Assembly: GCF_037893185.1 (NCBI RefSeq)
Contig: NZ_CP140772.1
Location: 7,742,001 to 7,806,000, forward strand
Source of the DNA: Chitinophaga sp. 180180018-3
Lineage (GTDB): Bacteria; Bacteroidota; Bacteroidia; Chitinophagales; Chitinophagaceae
Length of the DNA stretch: 64,000 nucleotides
Direction of reading: 5' to 3'
Position numbers and translations under genes: made by a program. The stretch's first letter is position 1, and every line of letters starts with the position of its first letter. Below the pieces are notes generated by a model. That model saw only the letters and a program-made list of their open reading frames with translations, did not search any database and was not told the DNA's origin. Of this stretch, positions 1 through 7,964 are shown piece after piece.

Positions 1-88
1 CAATACGATGCCCGTTGGGACCCCATGCAAAAGATGCCATAGGTAACAGGAAGGCCATTAACAGGCCCATTAAGATCTTTTTTCTCAT
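1..88 (-). CDS. S1/P1-type nuclease, N-terminal fragment (cut by window edge)
   Basis: Only the first 29 codons lie in the window. They encode a hydrophobic signal peptide (residues 1-21, ending M-A-S-F-A) followed directly by W-G-P-N-G-H-R-I. In the S1/P1 zinc nuclease family the mature protein begins with a Trp whose amino group binds zinc, followed by a G-x-x-G-H segment, and the predicted cleavage before Trp22 recreates exactly this. The product would be a periplasmic or secreted nuclease that cuts single-stranded nucleic acid. The start ATG is at 86-88. The family call rests on very few residues, so it is good but not certain; the rest of the gene is outside the window. Confidence 0.6.
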   Translation of the reverse strand, partial: MRKKILMGLLMAFLLPMASFAWGPNGHRI

Positions 89-193
89 AAGTCGACTTGA
101 TAATGAAGGAACAAAAGTAAAGCATCTTTTTTAACACTTATACTTCCTGATTCTTTAGTATTTTTACAGATACCGCTCAAATAAAATTTCAAT

Positions 194-2248
194 ATGTCAT
201 TTAATATCCATGCTCCGTATGCTCCGGCTGGTGACCAGCCCGAAGCCATAAAGCAGTTAACCAAAGGTGTCAGAGATGGAGAACCTTTTCAAACCCTGTT
301 AGGTGTAACAGGTTCCGGTAAAACATTTACCGTTGCCAACGTTATCCAACAAGTGCAACGCCCTACCCTGGTGCTTACGCATAATAAAACATTGGTGGCA
401 CAGCTTTACGGCGAACTCAGGCAATTTTTCCCGGATAACGCTGTTGAATACTATGTTTCATATTACGATTATTATCAGCCTGAGGCCTATATGCCGGTTA
501 GCGATACCTATATCGAAAAAGACCTTGCCATCAACGAGGAATTGGATAAACTAAGGCTGAAAGCTACCTCCAATCTCCTTTCCGGCCGGAGAGACATCAT
601 CGTGGTAGCCAGTGTTTCCTGCATTTATGGTATCGGTAACCCCGCGGAATATGAGAATGGTATCATCCGTATTCAGAAAGGACAAACAATAGGTCGGAAT
701 ACCCTCCTGCATGGCCTGGTAAATTCGCTGTACAGTCGTACTACAGGTGATTTTAACCGTGGTAATTTCCGCGTTAAAGGCGATACCGTAGATATTAACC
801 TCCCCTATGTGGATTATGGTTATCGTATCACTTTTTTTGGAGATGAGATTGAGGAGATAGAAACTATTGATGTTCAGAACAGCAAAAGGATCACGGTAGT
901 GGAAAATGCAGCCATTTTCCCGGCTAATATGTACCTCGCGCCGAAAGATATGATGCAGCAGATCATCTTTGAAATACAGGATGAGCTGAAGGCCCAGGTC
1001 GACTACTTCAAAGCTAATGGAAAACTGATTGAAGCGCAGCGTCTTTCCGATCGGGTAAATTATGATGTGGAGATGATCAGGGAATTGGGCTATTGCTCCG
1101 GAATTGAGAACTATTCACGCTTTCTCGATCGTCGCAAACCAGGTGCAAGGCCATTCTGCCTGCTGGATTATTTCCCGAGCGACTTTCTGCTGGTGGTAGA
1201 CGAGAGCCATGTGACTGTTCCTCAAATCGGTGCGATGTATGGAGGCGACCGCTCACGCAAACTGAACCTTGTAGAATTTGGATTCCGCCTGCCTTCTGCC
1301 CTGGATAACCGTCCGCTCAACTTCTATGAGTTTGAAAATATGTTGAATCAAACCATATTCGTAAGTGCGACTCCGGGCGACTATGAACTGAAGAAAACAG
1401 AAGGCGTGGTGGTAGAACAGGTAGTTCGGCCAACAGGTTTGCTGGAGCCACCTATCGAGGTAAGGCCCAGTGTGAATCAGGTGGATGATCTTCTGGAGGA
1501 AATAGATAAGAGAGTACAGAAAGGCGACCGCGTACTGGTAACTACACTTACCAAGAGAATGGCCGAAGAGATGGACAAATATCTCGGGCGTATCAATATA
1601 AAATCCCGTTATATCCATTCAGAAGTGGATACGCTGGAGCGTATAGAAATACTGCGCGACCTGCGACTGGGGAATATCGACGTACTGGTGGGCGTAAACC
1701 TGCTCAGGGAAGGGCTGGATCTGCCGGAAGTTTCGCTGGTAGCAATACTCGATGCGGATAAGGAAGGCTTCCTGAGAGACGAACGTTCCCTGACACAGAC
1801 CGCAGGTCGAGCCGCCCGTAACGTAGACGGACTGGTAATATTTTACGCAGATACTATTACCGACAGCATGCAGCGTACAATAGATGAAACCAACCGGCGC
1901 AGGGAAAAACAGGTTGCTTTCAATATTGAACATAACATTACACCGCGTACTGTCCGCAAGACTAAAGAACAAATACTGGGGCAAACATCTGTATTGGAAG
2001 TCAAGCATTTTGATGAAAATTCCCCGATGGCGATACATGATGAAGTGCAATTGGTGGCGGAAGATGCCATGGAATACGCGAAATCATCTGCTGCGGAAGT
2101 GAAAACAATCCCTCAGATGGAGAAGTCTATTGCTAAAGTGAAGAAGGAAATGGAGAAAGCTGCCCGTGACCTGGATTTTATGGAAGCTGCCCGTTTACGT
2201 GACCAGATGTTTGCATTGGAACGCGAATTACTTGAAATGAAACAGTAA
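194..2248 (+). CDS. uvrB: Excinuclease ABC subunit UvrB
   Basis: This is the damage-verification helicase of nucleotide excision repair. It is loaded by UvrA, opens DNA at lesions and recruits UvrC, in the cytoplasm. At 684 residues it has the family's normal length. Visible landmarks are the Walker A loop G-V-T-G-S-G-K-T at 37-44, the tyrosine-rich beta-hairpin Y-Y-D-Y-Y-Q-P-E near 90-97 that inserts between the strands, the D-E-S-H Walker B near 336-339, helicase motif VI Q-T-A-G-R-A-A-R-N near 535, and a C-terminal UVR coiled coil at about 642-682 that binds UvrC. It stands alone: the upstream gene is divergent and a long AT-rich gap follows. Nothing looks truncated. Confidence 0.98.
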   Translation: MSFNIHAPYAPAGDQPEAIKQLTKGVRDGEPFQTLLGVTGSGKTFTVANVIQQVQRPTLVLTHNKTLVAQLYGELRQFFPDNAVEYYVSYYDYYQPEAYMPVSDTYIEKDLAINEELDKLRLKATSNLLSGRRDIIVVASVSCIYGIGNPAEYENGIIRIQKGQTIGRNTLLHGLVNSLYSRTTGDFNRGNFRVKGDTVDINLPYVDYGYRITFFGDEIEEIETIDVQNSKRITVVENAAIFPANMYLAPKDMMQQIIFEIQDELKAQVDYFKANGKLIEAQRLSDRVNYDVEMIRELGYCSGIENYSRFLDRRKPGARPFCLLDYFPSDFLLVVDESHVTVPQIGAMYGGDRSRKLNLVEFGFRLPSALDNRPLNFYEFENMLNQTIFVSATPGDYELKKTEGVVVEQVVRPTGLLEPPIEVRPSVNQVDDLLEEIDKRVQKGDRVLVTTLTKRMAEEMDKYLGRINIKSRYIHSEVDTLERIEILRDLRLGNIDVLVGVNLLREGLDLPEVSLVAILDADKEGFLRDERSLTQTAGRAARNVDGLVIFYADTITDSMQRTIDETNRRREKQVAFNIEHNITPRTVRKTKEQILGQTSVLEVKHFDENSPMAIHDEVQLVAEDAMEYAKSSAAEVKTIPQMEKSIAKVKKEMEKAARDLDFMEAARLRDQMFALERELLEMKQ

Positions 2249-2348
2249 ATCATCCGTCGTTGGAATAATATCACATGTAATTATTTTTAATGTAAATGAT
2301 GTTTTTTTCATTTCAAAACATTTTTAATTTAATTTATACATTATTATT

Positions 2349-2402
2349 TACCAGGTGCTTATGCTTATTTTTTTTGATTTCCTGTAAGCACTGTACCTGG
2401 TA
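2349..2402. repeat. Imperfect inverted repeat in AT-rich gap between uvrB and amt
   Basis: The 2249-2658 gap (410 bp) holds no gene I can support and is strongly AT-rich. It contains an inverted repeat: TACCAGGTGCTTA at 2349-2361 pairs with TAAGCAC and CCTGGTA at 2385-2402, with a 4-base bulge (TGTA) in the right arm. The loop carries an eight-T run. It may be a folded RNA at the uvrB 3' end or a regulatory site for amt; I cannot tell which. The rest is AT-only runs with small palindromes around 2500-2545. Confidence 0.4.
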
Positions 2403-2658
2403 AAATTGAAAAATGTTAACCTGGAGGTAATATACCTTATTATATATTGATAATCAATTATTTATATTAATCATTTTCACTCTCCCAGTCTTACATATTC
2501 TGAAAATATATAATTAATATTATTATTAATTATAATATAATTGATTTAATACAGCATTATCGTCCCTCCTATTCAAATTTTTCTATTTTTAGCGCCTTCT
2601 ATTTGACGTTTTAAATTTCGGGTATACTTTTATTTCAGAAATTTAAAAATCGAACGCT

Positions 2659-4050
2659 ATGAAGAAAAAATCTTTTCAGGACTATCTTCCCTTTATTTTT
2701 CTCGCGATAATTGCAATTGTCGGAGTTTTTACACCTTCCCTTCCAAATTTTGCAGATGGTGGTAAATATAATACCGGTGATATCGCCTGGATTCTGGTAG
2801 CATCTTCTCTGGTGTTTTTAATGACTCCTGGTTTATCATTCTTCTACGGAGGTATGGTAAATAAAAAGAATGTGATTTCTACCATGACGCAAAGTTTCAT
2901 TGCCACTGGTCTGATCAGCGTGGTTTGGGTAGTGGTAGGATTCAGTCTGGCGTTCGGTAAATCTTATCATGGTATTATTGGTGATCCCAGCACTTTTTTC
3001 ATGTTCAAAAATGTAGGGTCAGGAGCCCCATGGAGCCTGGCCCCCACTATTCCGCTGTTGCTGTTTGCGCTCTTCCAGATGAAGTTTGCCATCATTACAC
3101 CAGCCTTAGTGGTAGGAGCTGTTGCTGAAAGGATCCGGTTTACTTCATATGTATTGTTCATGGTGTTGTTCAGTTTACTGGTGTATGCTCCGATTGCACA
3201 CTGGACCTGGCACCCCGATGGTATCCTGTTTAAACTGGGTGTTCTCGATTTCGCCGGTGGTACAGTGGTGCATATTTCTGCCGGTTGTGCTGCACTCGCC
3301 GGAGCGTTGGTACTGAAGAGAAGAAAAGATCATATTGAAAAGAAAGAGTTGCAACCTGCTAATATTCCTTTTGTATTACTCGGTACTGGCTTGCTGTGGT
3401 TTGGCTGGTTCGGTTTCAATGCAGGTTCTGCGTTGAGCGCCAATGCCCTCGCTGCTACTGCATTTGCTACCACTAATACTGCCACTGCTGCTGCTGGTTT
3501 ATCCTGGGTGTTTTTTGATGTGATCCGCGGTAGAAAACCATCTGCGCTCGGATTCTGCATCGGTGCAGTGGTTGGTCTTGTTGCTATCACACCTGCTGCC
3601 GGTTTTGTTGCTATCCCGCAAAGTATATTCATTGGCTTCATTGCTGCGATCGTTTCTAACATGGCAGTACACTGGAAATCAAAAACCAGCATCGATGATA
3701 CGCTCGACGTATTCCCCTGCCACGGTTTGGGTGGTATGGTAGGTATGCTGCTCACCGGTATCTTCGCTACCAAAATTGTAAATGAAGGCGGTAATAACGG
3801 CTGGTTCTATGGCAACTTCGAACTGTTTAAAAATCAGGTACTGGGCCTGTTGCTGGTAGTATCTTACAGCTTCACGGTATCTTATGGGATCTTCAAACTC
3901 ATTAACCTGATCCATCCACTGCGTGTATCTGAAGAAGAAGAAGCACTGGGACTGGATGTTACACAGCACAACGAAACATATCATCCTTCACTGATCAGTA
4001 TTTCCGGCAACGGCGCACTGAAAGAAGAAGACGAACTGATACACTCCTGA
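2659..4050 (+). CDS. amt: Ammonium transporter (Amt/MEP/Rh family)
   Basis: A polytopic inner-membrane channel that takes up ammonium. The 463-residue protein shows the Amt pattern of about 11-12 membrane helices and the signature F-F-Y-G-G-M-V near 57-63. The two conserved pore histidines are recognisable: one in A-P-I-A-H-W-T-W (about residue 181) and one in C-H-G-L-G-G (about residue 355). The N-terminus carries an extra hydrophobic stretch that may be a first helix or signal sequence. No GlnB/GlnK gene follows, although linkage to a PII protein is common; a porin-like outer-membrane protein follows instead, suggesting paired inner- and outer-membrane nitrogen uptake (inference). Confidence 0.96.
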   Translation: MKKKSFQDYLPFIFLAIIAIVGVFTPSLPNFADGGKYNTGDIAWILVASSLVFLMTPGLSFFYGGMVNKKNVISTMTQSFIATGLISVVWVVVGFSLAFGKSYHGIIGDPSTFFMFKNVGSGAPWSLAPTIPLLLFALFQMKFAIITPALVVGAVAERIRFTSYVLFMVLFSLLVYAPIAHWTWHPDGILFKLGVLDFAGGTVVHISAGCAALAGALVLKRRKDHIEKKELQPANIPFVLLGTGLLWFGWFGFNAGSALSANALAATAFATTNTATAAAGLSWVFFDVIRGRKPSALGFCIGAVVGLVAITPAAGFVAIPQSIFIGFIAAIVSNMAVHWKSKTSIDDTLDVFPCHGLGGMVGMLLTGIFATKIVNEGGNNGWFYGNFELFKNQVLGLLLVVSYSFTVSYGIFKLINLIHPLRVSEEEEALGLDVTQHNETYHPSLISISGNGALKEEDELIHS

Positions 4051-4146
4051 AAGAAGTTGCCTTATTCAGGCCTTAGTCAGGAATTACAGTTCTTTGAATA
4101 CCATCTTTATCAACTTTATTAAATACCCTCTTAATGTAAAAAAACT

Positions 4147-4222
4147 GGAATGGATAATTGATAATTGAATTTGCTGTAAAAAGTGAAGAAACTCGCATCA
4201 GTCATTATTAATTATCCATTCC
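4147..4222. terminator. Hairpin between amt and porin gene
   Basis: A 13-bp perfect inverted repeat: GGAATGGATAATT at 4147-4159 pairs with AATTATCCATTCC at 4210-4222, and the arms extend further with mismatches. It lies in the 277-bp gap after amt. It has no strict T-tract, so termination is only one possibility; it resembles the other long gene-end palindromes of the window. Confidence 0.4.
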
Positions 4223-4327
4223 TTCTATTTCTGGGTAGCATCAGAAAACGCATATACACCCCTTGAACAATCCGTAAGAAAAGGCCGCACATTTTACACT
4301 TACTATTTATCAATCAAATTCAACAGT

Positions 4328-5413
4328 ATGAAAAAAATGTTAACGACCTTATTCGCGATGGGTCATGCCCTCGTTGCCACGTCTCAGTCCACAACAGATA
4401 CTACTGCGGCTCCGGCTTTTAAGCTTTCAGGTTCTGCAGATGTATATTATAAATATAATCTCAATGGAAATTATACAGACAATAAAACCAGTTTTACAAA
4501 TTCCCATAATTCCTTTGAATTGGGTATGGTTTCTCTCAAAGTAGAACATGGATTCAAAAAAGGAAGTATCGTAGCTGATCTCGGATTCGGTAAAAGAGCT
4601 GGTGAATTTTCCTATAATGATCTGCCTGGTTCTTCTAATGGCCTGGCAATGGCAATTAAACAACTATATGTTTCCTATCAGCTGACAGAAAAAGTAAAAC
4701 TTAGCCTGGGTAGCTTTGCTACTCACATCGGTTACGAACTGGTAGACGCCTACGCCAACCGTAACTATAGCATGAGTTATATGTTCAGCTACGGCCCGTT
4801 TTTTAATACCGGTTTAAAAGCCGACATTGCCATCACTTCTTCCCTGACCGCCATGGTAGGCGTGTTCAATCCTACAGACCTCAAGTCTGTTTCCCAAAAC
4901 AGTCATAAATATATTGGTGCACAAATTGGTTTTGCGCCGGCACAAACACCTGTTAAACTATATCTCAACTATCTCGAAGGAAAAGATACCTCCGGTATCC
5001 AGAATCACCAGATCGATTTTGTAGCTACTTATCAGTTCAATCCGGTTTGGGGATTGGGTTATAACGCTACCTTCAGTACTTACAGCAACACCACTGAACC
5101 TAAAGGCAGCCGGCATAATACCAATTGGTGGGGAAATGCTTTGTATGTGAATGTCGACTTTACAAACAAAGTAGGGCTTACACTCCGGGGCGAATATTTC
5201 AGTGATAAGAATGGCCTGAAAGTTTTTGGTGCATTCTCGAATGGTGGCGATGTTGTTGCAGGTACGCTTACGCTGAATTATAAGGTAGGAAACCTTACTA
5301 TCATGCCTGAATTCAGAATAGATAAGGCTTCTGTTAATCTGTTCCATAAATCAGGAGATAAGCCTACAGATGTGACATCGAATGTTTTGTTTGCTGCAAC
5401 CTATCATTTCTGA
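4328..5413 (+). CDS. Porin-like outer-membrane beta-barrel protein (OmpL/bbp2-like)
   Basis: Begins with a signal peptide (K-K-M-L then a hydrophobic core, likely cleavage near A-T-S-Q) and continues as about 340 residues of alternating amphipathic strands rich in Tyr, Gly and Asn, ending in the outer-membrane signature A-A-T-Y-H-F with a terminal Phe. The pattern, including the early F-K-L-S-G-S-A-D-V-Y-Y-K-Y-N stretch, fits the putative beta-barrel porin-2 (OmpL-like) family of Bacteroidota. It probably forms an outer-membrane diffusion channel. The position just downstream of amt suggests a role in small nitrogen-compound passage, but substrate is inferred from context only. Confidence 0.75.
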   Translation: MKKMLTTLFAMGHALVATSQSTTDTTAAPAFKLSGSADVYYKYNLNGNYTDNKTSFTNSHNSFELGMVSLKVEHGFKKGSIVADLGFGKRAGEFSYNDLPGSSNGLAMAIKQLYVSYQLTEKVKLSLGSFATHIGYELVDAYANRNYSMSYMFSYGPFFNTGLKADIAITSSLTAMVGVFNPTDLKSVSQNSHKYIGAQIGFAPAQTPVKLYLNYLEGKDTSGIQNHQIDFVATYQFNPVWGLGYNATFSTYSNTTEPKGSRHNTNWWGNALYVNVDFTNKVGLTLRGEYFSDKNGLKVFGAFSNGGDVVAGTLTLNYKVGNLTIMPEFRIDKASVNLFHKSGDKPTDVTSNVLFAATYHF

Positions 5414-5520
5414 TTGCCTGGCTGAATACCGGTGTTCCCTCATATTGATTAATTCTTAATTATTGATTTCCGGTTCGCAATTTTTAATTCCAATTCTTAT
5501 CTTGCTGTTAAAAAGAACGA

Positions 5521-6180
5521 ATGTTACAGCCGTCCACGTTAAAATTTCTGAAGTCGCTCAGGCTGAATAATAACAAAGTCTGGTTCGACGAACATAAAAC
5601 CGAATACCTGGCAGCGAAAGCTGATTTTGAAAGCATGGTACAGCAGTTAATTGACGGGCTGGCCAGACAGGATCCTGGTACACAGGGTTTACAGGTAAAA
5701 GATTGCGTTTTTCGCATTTATAAAGATGTGAGGTTTTCCAAAGACAAGACCCCATACAAGGCAAATCTGGCGGCTTCTTTTCAGAGTGGGGGAAAGAAAT
5801 CTACCCTTGCCGGATATTATTTTCATCTGGAACCAGGTGGGAACAGTTTTGCAGGTGGGGGAATCTGGATGCCTGCTGCGCCGGAACTGAAAAAGCTACG
5901 GCAGGAAATAGATTATAATTTCAAAGAGTTCGAACAGCTGATCTCCGGGAAAGATTTTATCAAACACTTCGGTAAAATAGAAGGAGAATCCCTGAAGTCA
6001 GCTCCCCAGGGATATCAGCCGGATAATCCGGCCATTGCTTACCTGAAGCTAAAAAGCATGGTGGTTTCCCATCCGTTCTCAGATGAAAGCTGTACACAAC
6101 CCGCTTTGGTAAGAGAGATACTCAAAACATTTGCCCTGATGCAGCCATTGATTGGATTTATCAATCGCGCTATGGACTAA
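5521..6180 (+). CDS. DUF2461 (TIGR02453) family protein
   Basis: A 219-residue soluble protein of the DUF2461/TIGR02453 family. Recognisable features are the N-terminal T-L-K-F-L-K-S-L-R-L-N-N-N-K-V-W-F segment, the central R-I-Y-K-D-V-R-F-S-K-D-K-T-P-Y-K block near 62-80 and the G-G-G-I-W-M-P motif near 117-123. These blocks are the conserved core of the family, whose biochemical role is unknown. No signal peptide or membrane segment is visible. It stands as a single gene followed by a 15-bp hairpin. Confidence 0.85.
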   Translation: MLQPSTLKFLKSLRLNNNKVWFDEHKTEYLAAKADFESMVQQLIDGLARQDPGTQGLQVKDCVFRIYKDVRFSKDKTPYKANLAASFQSGGKKSTLAGYYFHLEPGGNSFAGGGIWMPAAPELKKLRQEIDYNFKEFEQLISGKDFIKHFGKIEGESLKSAPQGYQPDNPAIAYLKLKSMVVSHPFSDESCTQPALVREILKTFALMQPLIGFINRAMD

Positions 6181-6187
6181 TAATACA

Positions 6188-6242
6188 AGTGGTTTATTGA
6201 TTGATAAGGGAATATATTCACCTGATAAATCAATAAACCACT
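6188..6242. terminator. 15-bp perfect hairpin after DUF2461 gene
   Basis: AGTGGTTTATTGATT (6188-6202) is perfectly complementary to AATCAATAAACCACT (6228-6242), with a 25-nt loop; it starts 8 bases after the stop codon. It likely terminates the plus-strand transcript and may also act on the convergent minus-strand gene. Confidence 0.6.
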
Positions 6243-6262
6243 GTTTCCGGTACTGCCCGGAA

Positions 6263-6514
6263 CTAATTCTTGTGAATCAGAAACTCGAAAGGACGGGCCT
6301 TACGGTGCTTCAACAGATTCTCCTTGTCAGTACGCGCATGGGCAAAACGTTGATTGTAAACATTTGCCACTTCGATAATAGGTATTATCCCATCCAATGT
6401 ATCCTGCTGATCAACAATATTCATGATCCTGGATACCTGAGAGGAAAAATTTGTACTCCACTCTTCGGTGAACTTGTGCATCAACAAAAGTTCTCGATTG
6501 GTGTTGGTTTTCAT
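6263..6514 (-). CDS. Small hypothetical protein
   Basis: An 83-residue reading frame (M-K-T-N-T-N-R-E-L start) with a balanced soluble composition and an acidic/basic helical look, e.g. L-L-M-H-K-F-T-E-E-W-S and Q-V-S-R-I-M-N-I-V. I recognise no family. It is flanked by two hairpins (6188-6242 and 6713-6740), as expected of a real small transcription unit. A longer frame reaches back to 6553, but the internal Met at 6514 gives the more natural N-terminus. A competing plus-strand frame in the same interval has a low-complexity, Cys/Ile-rich translation and looks like the shadow. Moderate to low certainty. Confidence 0.45.
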   Translation of the reverse strand: MKTNTNRELLLMHKFTEEWSTNFSSQVSRIMNIVDQQDTLDGIIPIIEVANVYNQRFAHARTDKENLLKHRKARPFEFLIHKN

Positions 6515-6712
6515 AGGACTTAAGGGTGTTTTCTGATTAGAAAATAACGACAATAACCGGCATCTCTAAAATTGGATAACTCCTGTGTTTCAAAGAGTTT
6601 TAGTTGGCATAGGATTATTACTTCCAAAATTGGATTTTATCCTCCAGAAATCAATACTACTTCCGTGTAATTTTTAACCTTTTTATGTTATGCTTTTATG
6701 AATCACGCAAAA

Positions 6713-6740
6713 AAGAGCAAGCGATAAACTGCTTGCTCTT
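6713..6740 (-). terminator. Intrinsic terminator downstream of asd
   Basis: AAGAGCAAGC (6713-6722) and GCTTGCTCTT (6731-6740) form a perfect 10-bp stem with an 8-nt loop. Read on the minus strand the stem is followed by a run of T, the classic intrinsic terminator layout. It lies about 90 bases after the asd stop codon. Confidence 0.75.
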
Positions 6741-6831
6741 AATGAGTTATAGATATATTTTCGTATAGTCATCCCCGGGAGCTACGTTTAACCACGTTTA
6801 TATCGCGTAATTACATAGCACAACAGTATGA

Positions 6832-7821
6832 TTATAACCAGTTCTTACCACTCAGGTATTCGGCGATCTGTACTGCGTTAGTAGCCGCACCCTTACGCAG
6901 GTTGTCTGCTACGATCCACATATTTACCGTCTTAGGCTGTGTTTCATCCCTGCGTATGCGGCCAACAAATACTTCGTCTTTATCGTGCGCATCTTTAGGC
7001 ATGGGGTATTTCGCTGCAGACGGATCATCTACCACTATCACACCAGGCGTTTGTTCCAGCAGGCCTCTCAGCTCTTTCAGATCATATTCATTTTCAAACT
7101 CTATATTCACTGCTTCGCTATGACCTCCCATTACCGGAATACGTACAGTCGTAGCCGTTACAAGGATGTTATCATCGCGCATGATCTTCTTGGTTTCATT
7201 CACCATTTTCATTTCCTCTTTCGTATAGCCGTTATCGAGAAAAACATCGATCTGCGGAATAACGTTCAGATCAATCTGGTATGGATATGCCATTTCACCG
7301 CTGATGCCCTGTCTTTCATTCATCAGCTGTGTAACCGCCTTCACACCCGTACCTGTAACAGACTGATAGGTTGATACCACTACCCTTTTGATTTTATATT
7401 TTTCATGCAGTGGTTTCAGCACCAATACCATCTGTATAGTGGAGCAGTTAGGATTGGCAATGATTTTATCAGATTGTTCGAGTGCATCACCATTTACTTC
7501 CGGTACTACCAGTTTTTTACCCGGATCCATTCTCCATGCACTGGAGTTATCGATCACTGTAATCCCGGCCGCAGCAAATTTAGGCGCCCATTCCAGGGAA
7601 GTACTGCCTCCTGCGGAAAATATAGCCACATTGGGCTTCATTGAAATTGCAGTATCGGCATTCACTACCTTCCAGGTCTTACCCTTAAATGTTACTTCCT
7701 TACCTACGGACTTCTCAGAAGCCACGGGAATCAATTCTGTAACCGGAAAATTCCTTTCCGCTAACACCTGTAACATTTTTGAGCCAACCAGTCCGGTTGC
7801 TCCGACTACGGCAACTTTCAT
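6832..7821 (-). CDS. asd: Aspartate-semialdehyde dehydrogenase
   Basis: Catalyses NADPH-dependent reductive dephosphorylation of aspartyl phosphate to aspartate semialdehyde, the branch point to Lys/diaminopimelate, Thr and Met. The 329-residue protein starts with the nucleotide-binding loop V-A-V-V-G-A-T-G-L-V-G, has the catalytic Cys in N-P-N-C-S-T (about residue 126), and the catalytic His in G-G-H-S-E-A-V (about residue 234). I place the start at the ATG at 7819-7821 because that Met begins the Rossmann strand directly; an upstream in-frame Met would add 26 residues of non-conserved sequence overlapping the promoter. A TAATTTTG box lies about 27 bases upstream. Confidence 0.96.
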   Translation of the reverse strand: MKVAVVGATGLVGSKMLQVLAERNFPVTELIPVASEKSVGKEVTFKGKTWKVVNADTAISMKPNVAIFSAGGSTSLEWAPKFAAAGITVIDNSSAWRMDPGKKLVVPEVNGDALEQSDKIIANPNCSTIQMVLVLKPLHEKYKIKRVVVSTYQSVTGTGVKAVTQLMNERQGISGEMAYPYQIDLNVIPQIDVFLDNGYTKEEMKMVNETKKIMRDDNILVTATTVRIPVMGGHSEAVNIEFENEYDLKELRGLLEQTPGVIVVDDPSAAKYPMPKDAHDKDEVFVGRIRRDETQPKTVNMWIVADNLRKGAATNAVQIAEYLSGKNWL

Positions 7822-7847
7822 TTTTTTACATTTTATTTTTGGAGGCC

Positions 7848-7855
7848 CAAAATTA
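7848..7855 (-). promoter_or_regulatory. Candidate -7 box for asd
   Basis: On the minus strand this reads TAATTTTG, matching the Bacteroidota -7 consensus TAnnTTTG, 27-34 bases before the asd ATG. No clear TTG -33 element is seen at the expected spacing, so this is a moderate call. Confidence 0.5.
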
Positions 7856-7935
7856 ATATATAACCCGCGGTTTTCATAGCAAAGATTTTTTTGCGCCATT
7901 TACATACTGTTAACAATATGCAGCGTCCTCCATAC

Positions 7936-7943
7936 TACCTTTG
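7936..7943 (+). promoter_or_regulatory. Candidate -7 box for the lamin-tail protein gene
   Basis: TACCTTTG matches TAnnTTTG and lies 21 bases before the ATG at 7965, giving a very short leader. No clear TTG -33 element was found at the right distance. Confidence 0.5.
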
Positions 7944-7964
7944 AAGGGCCTATAAATCAGGTTT

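Noticed and set aside
6152..6523. Plus-strand 123-codon open frame overlapping the DUF2461 gene end
   Set aside because: It overlaps a real gene end, runs through the hairpin at 6188-6242, and its translation is Cys/Ile-rich low-complexity; the minus-strand frame at 6263-6514 is more protein-like.
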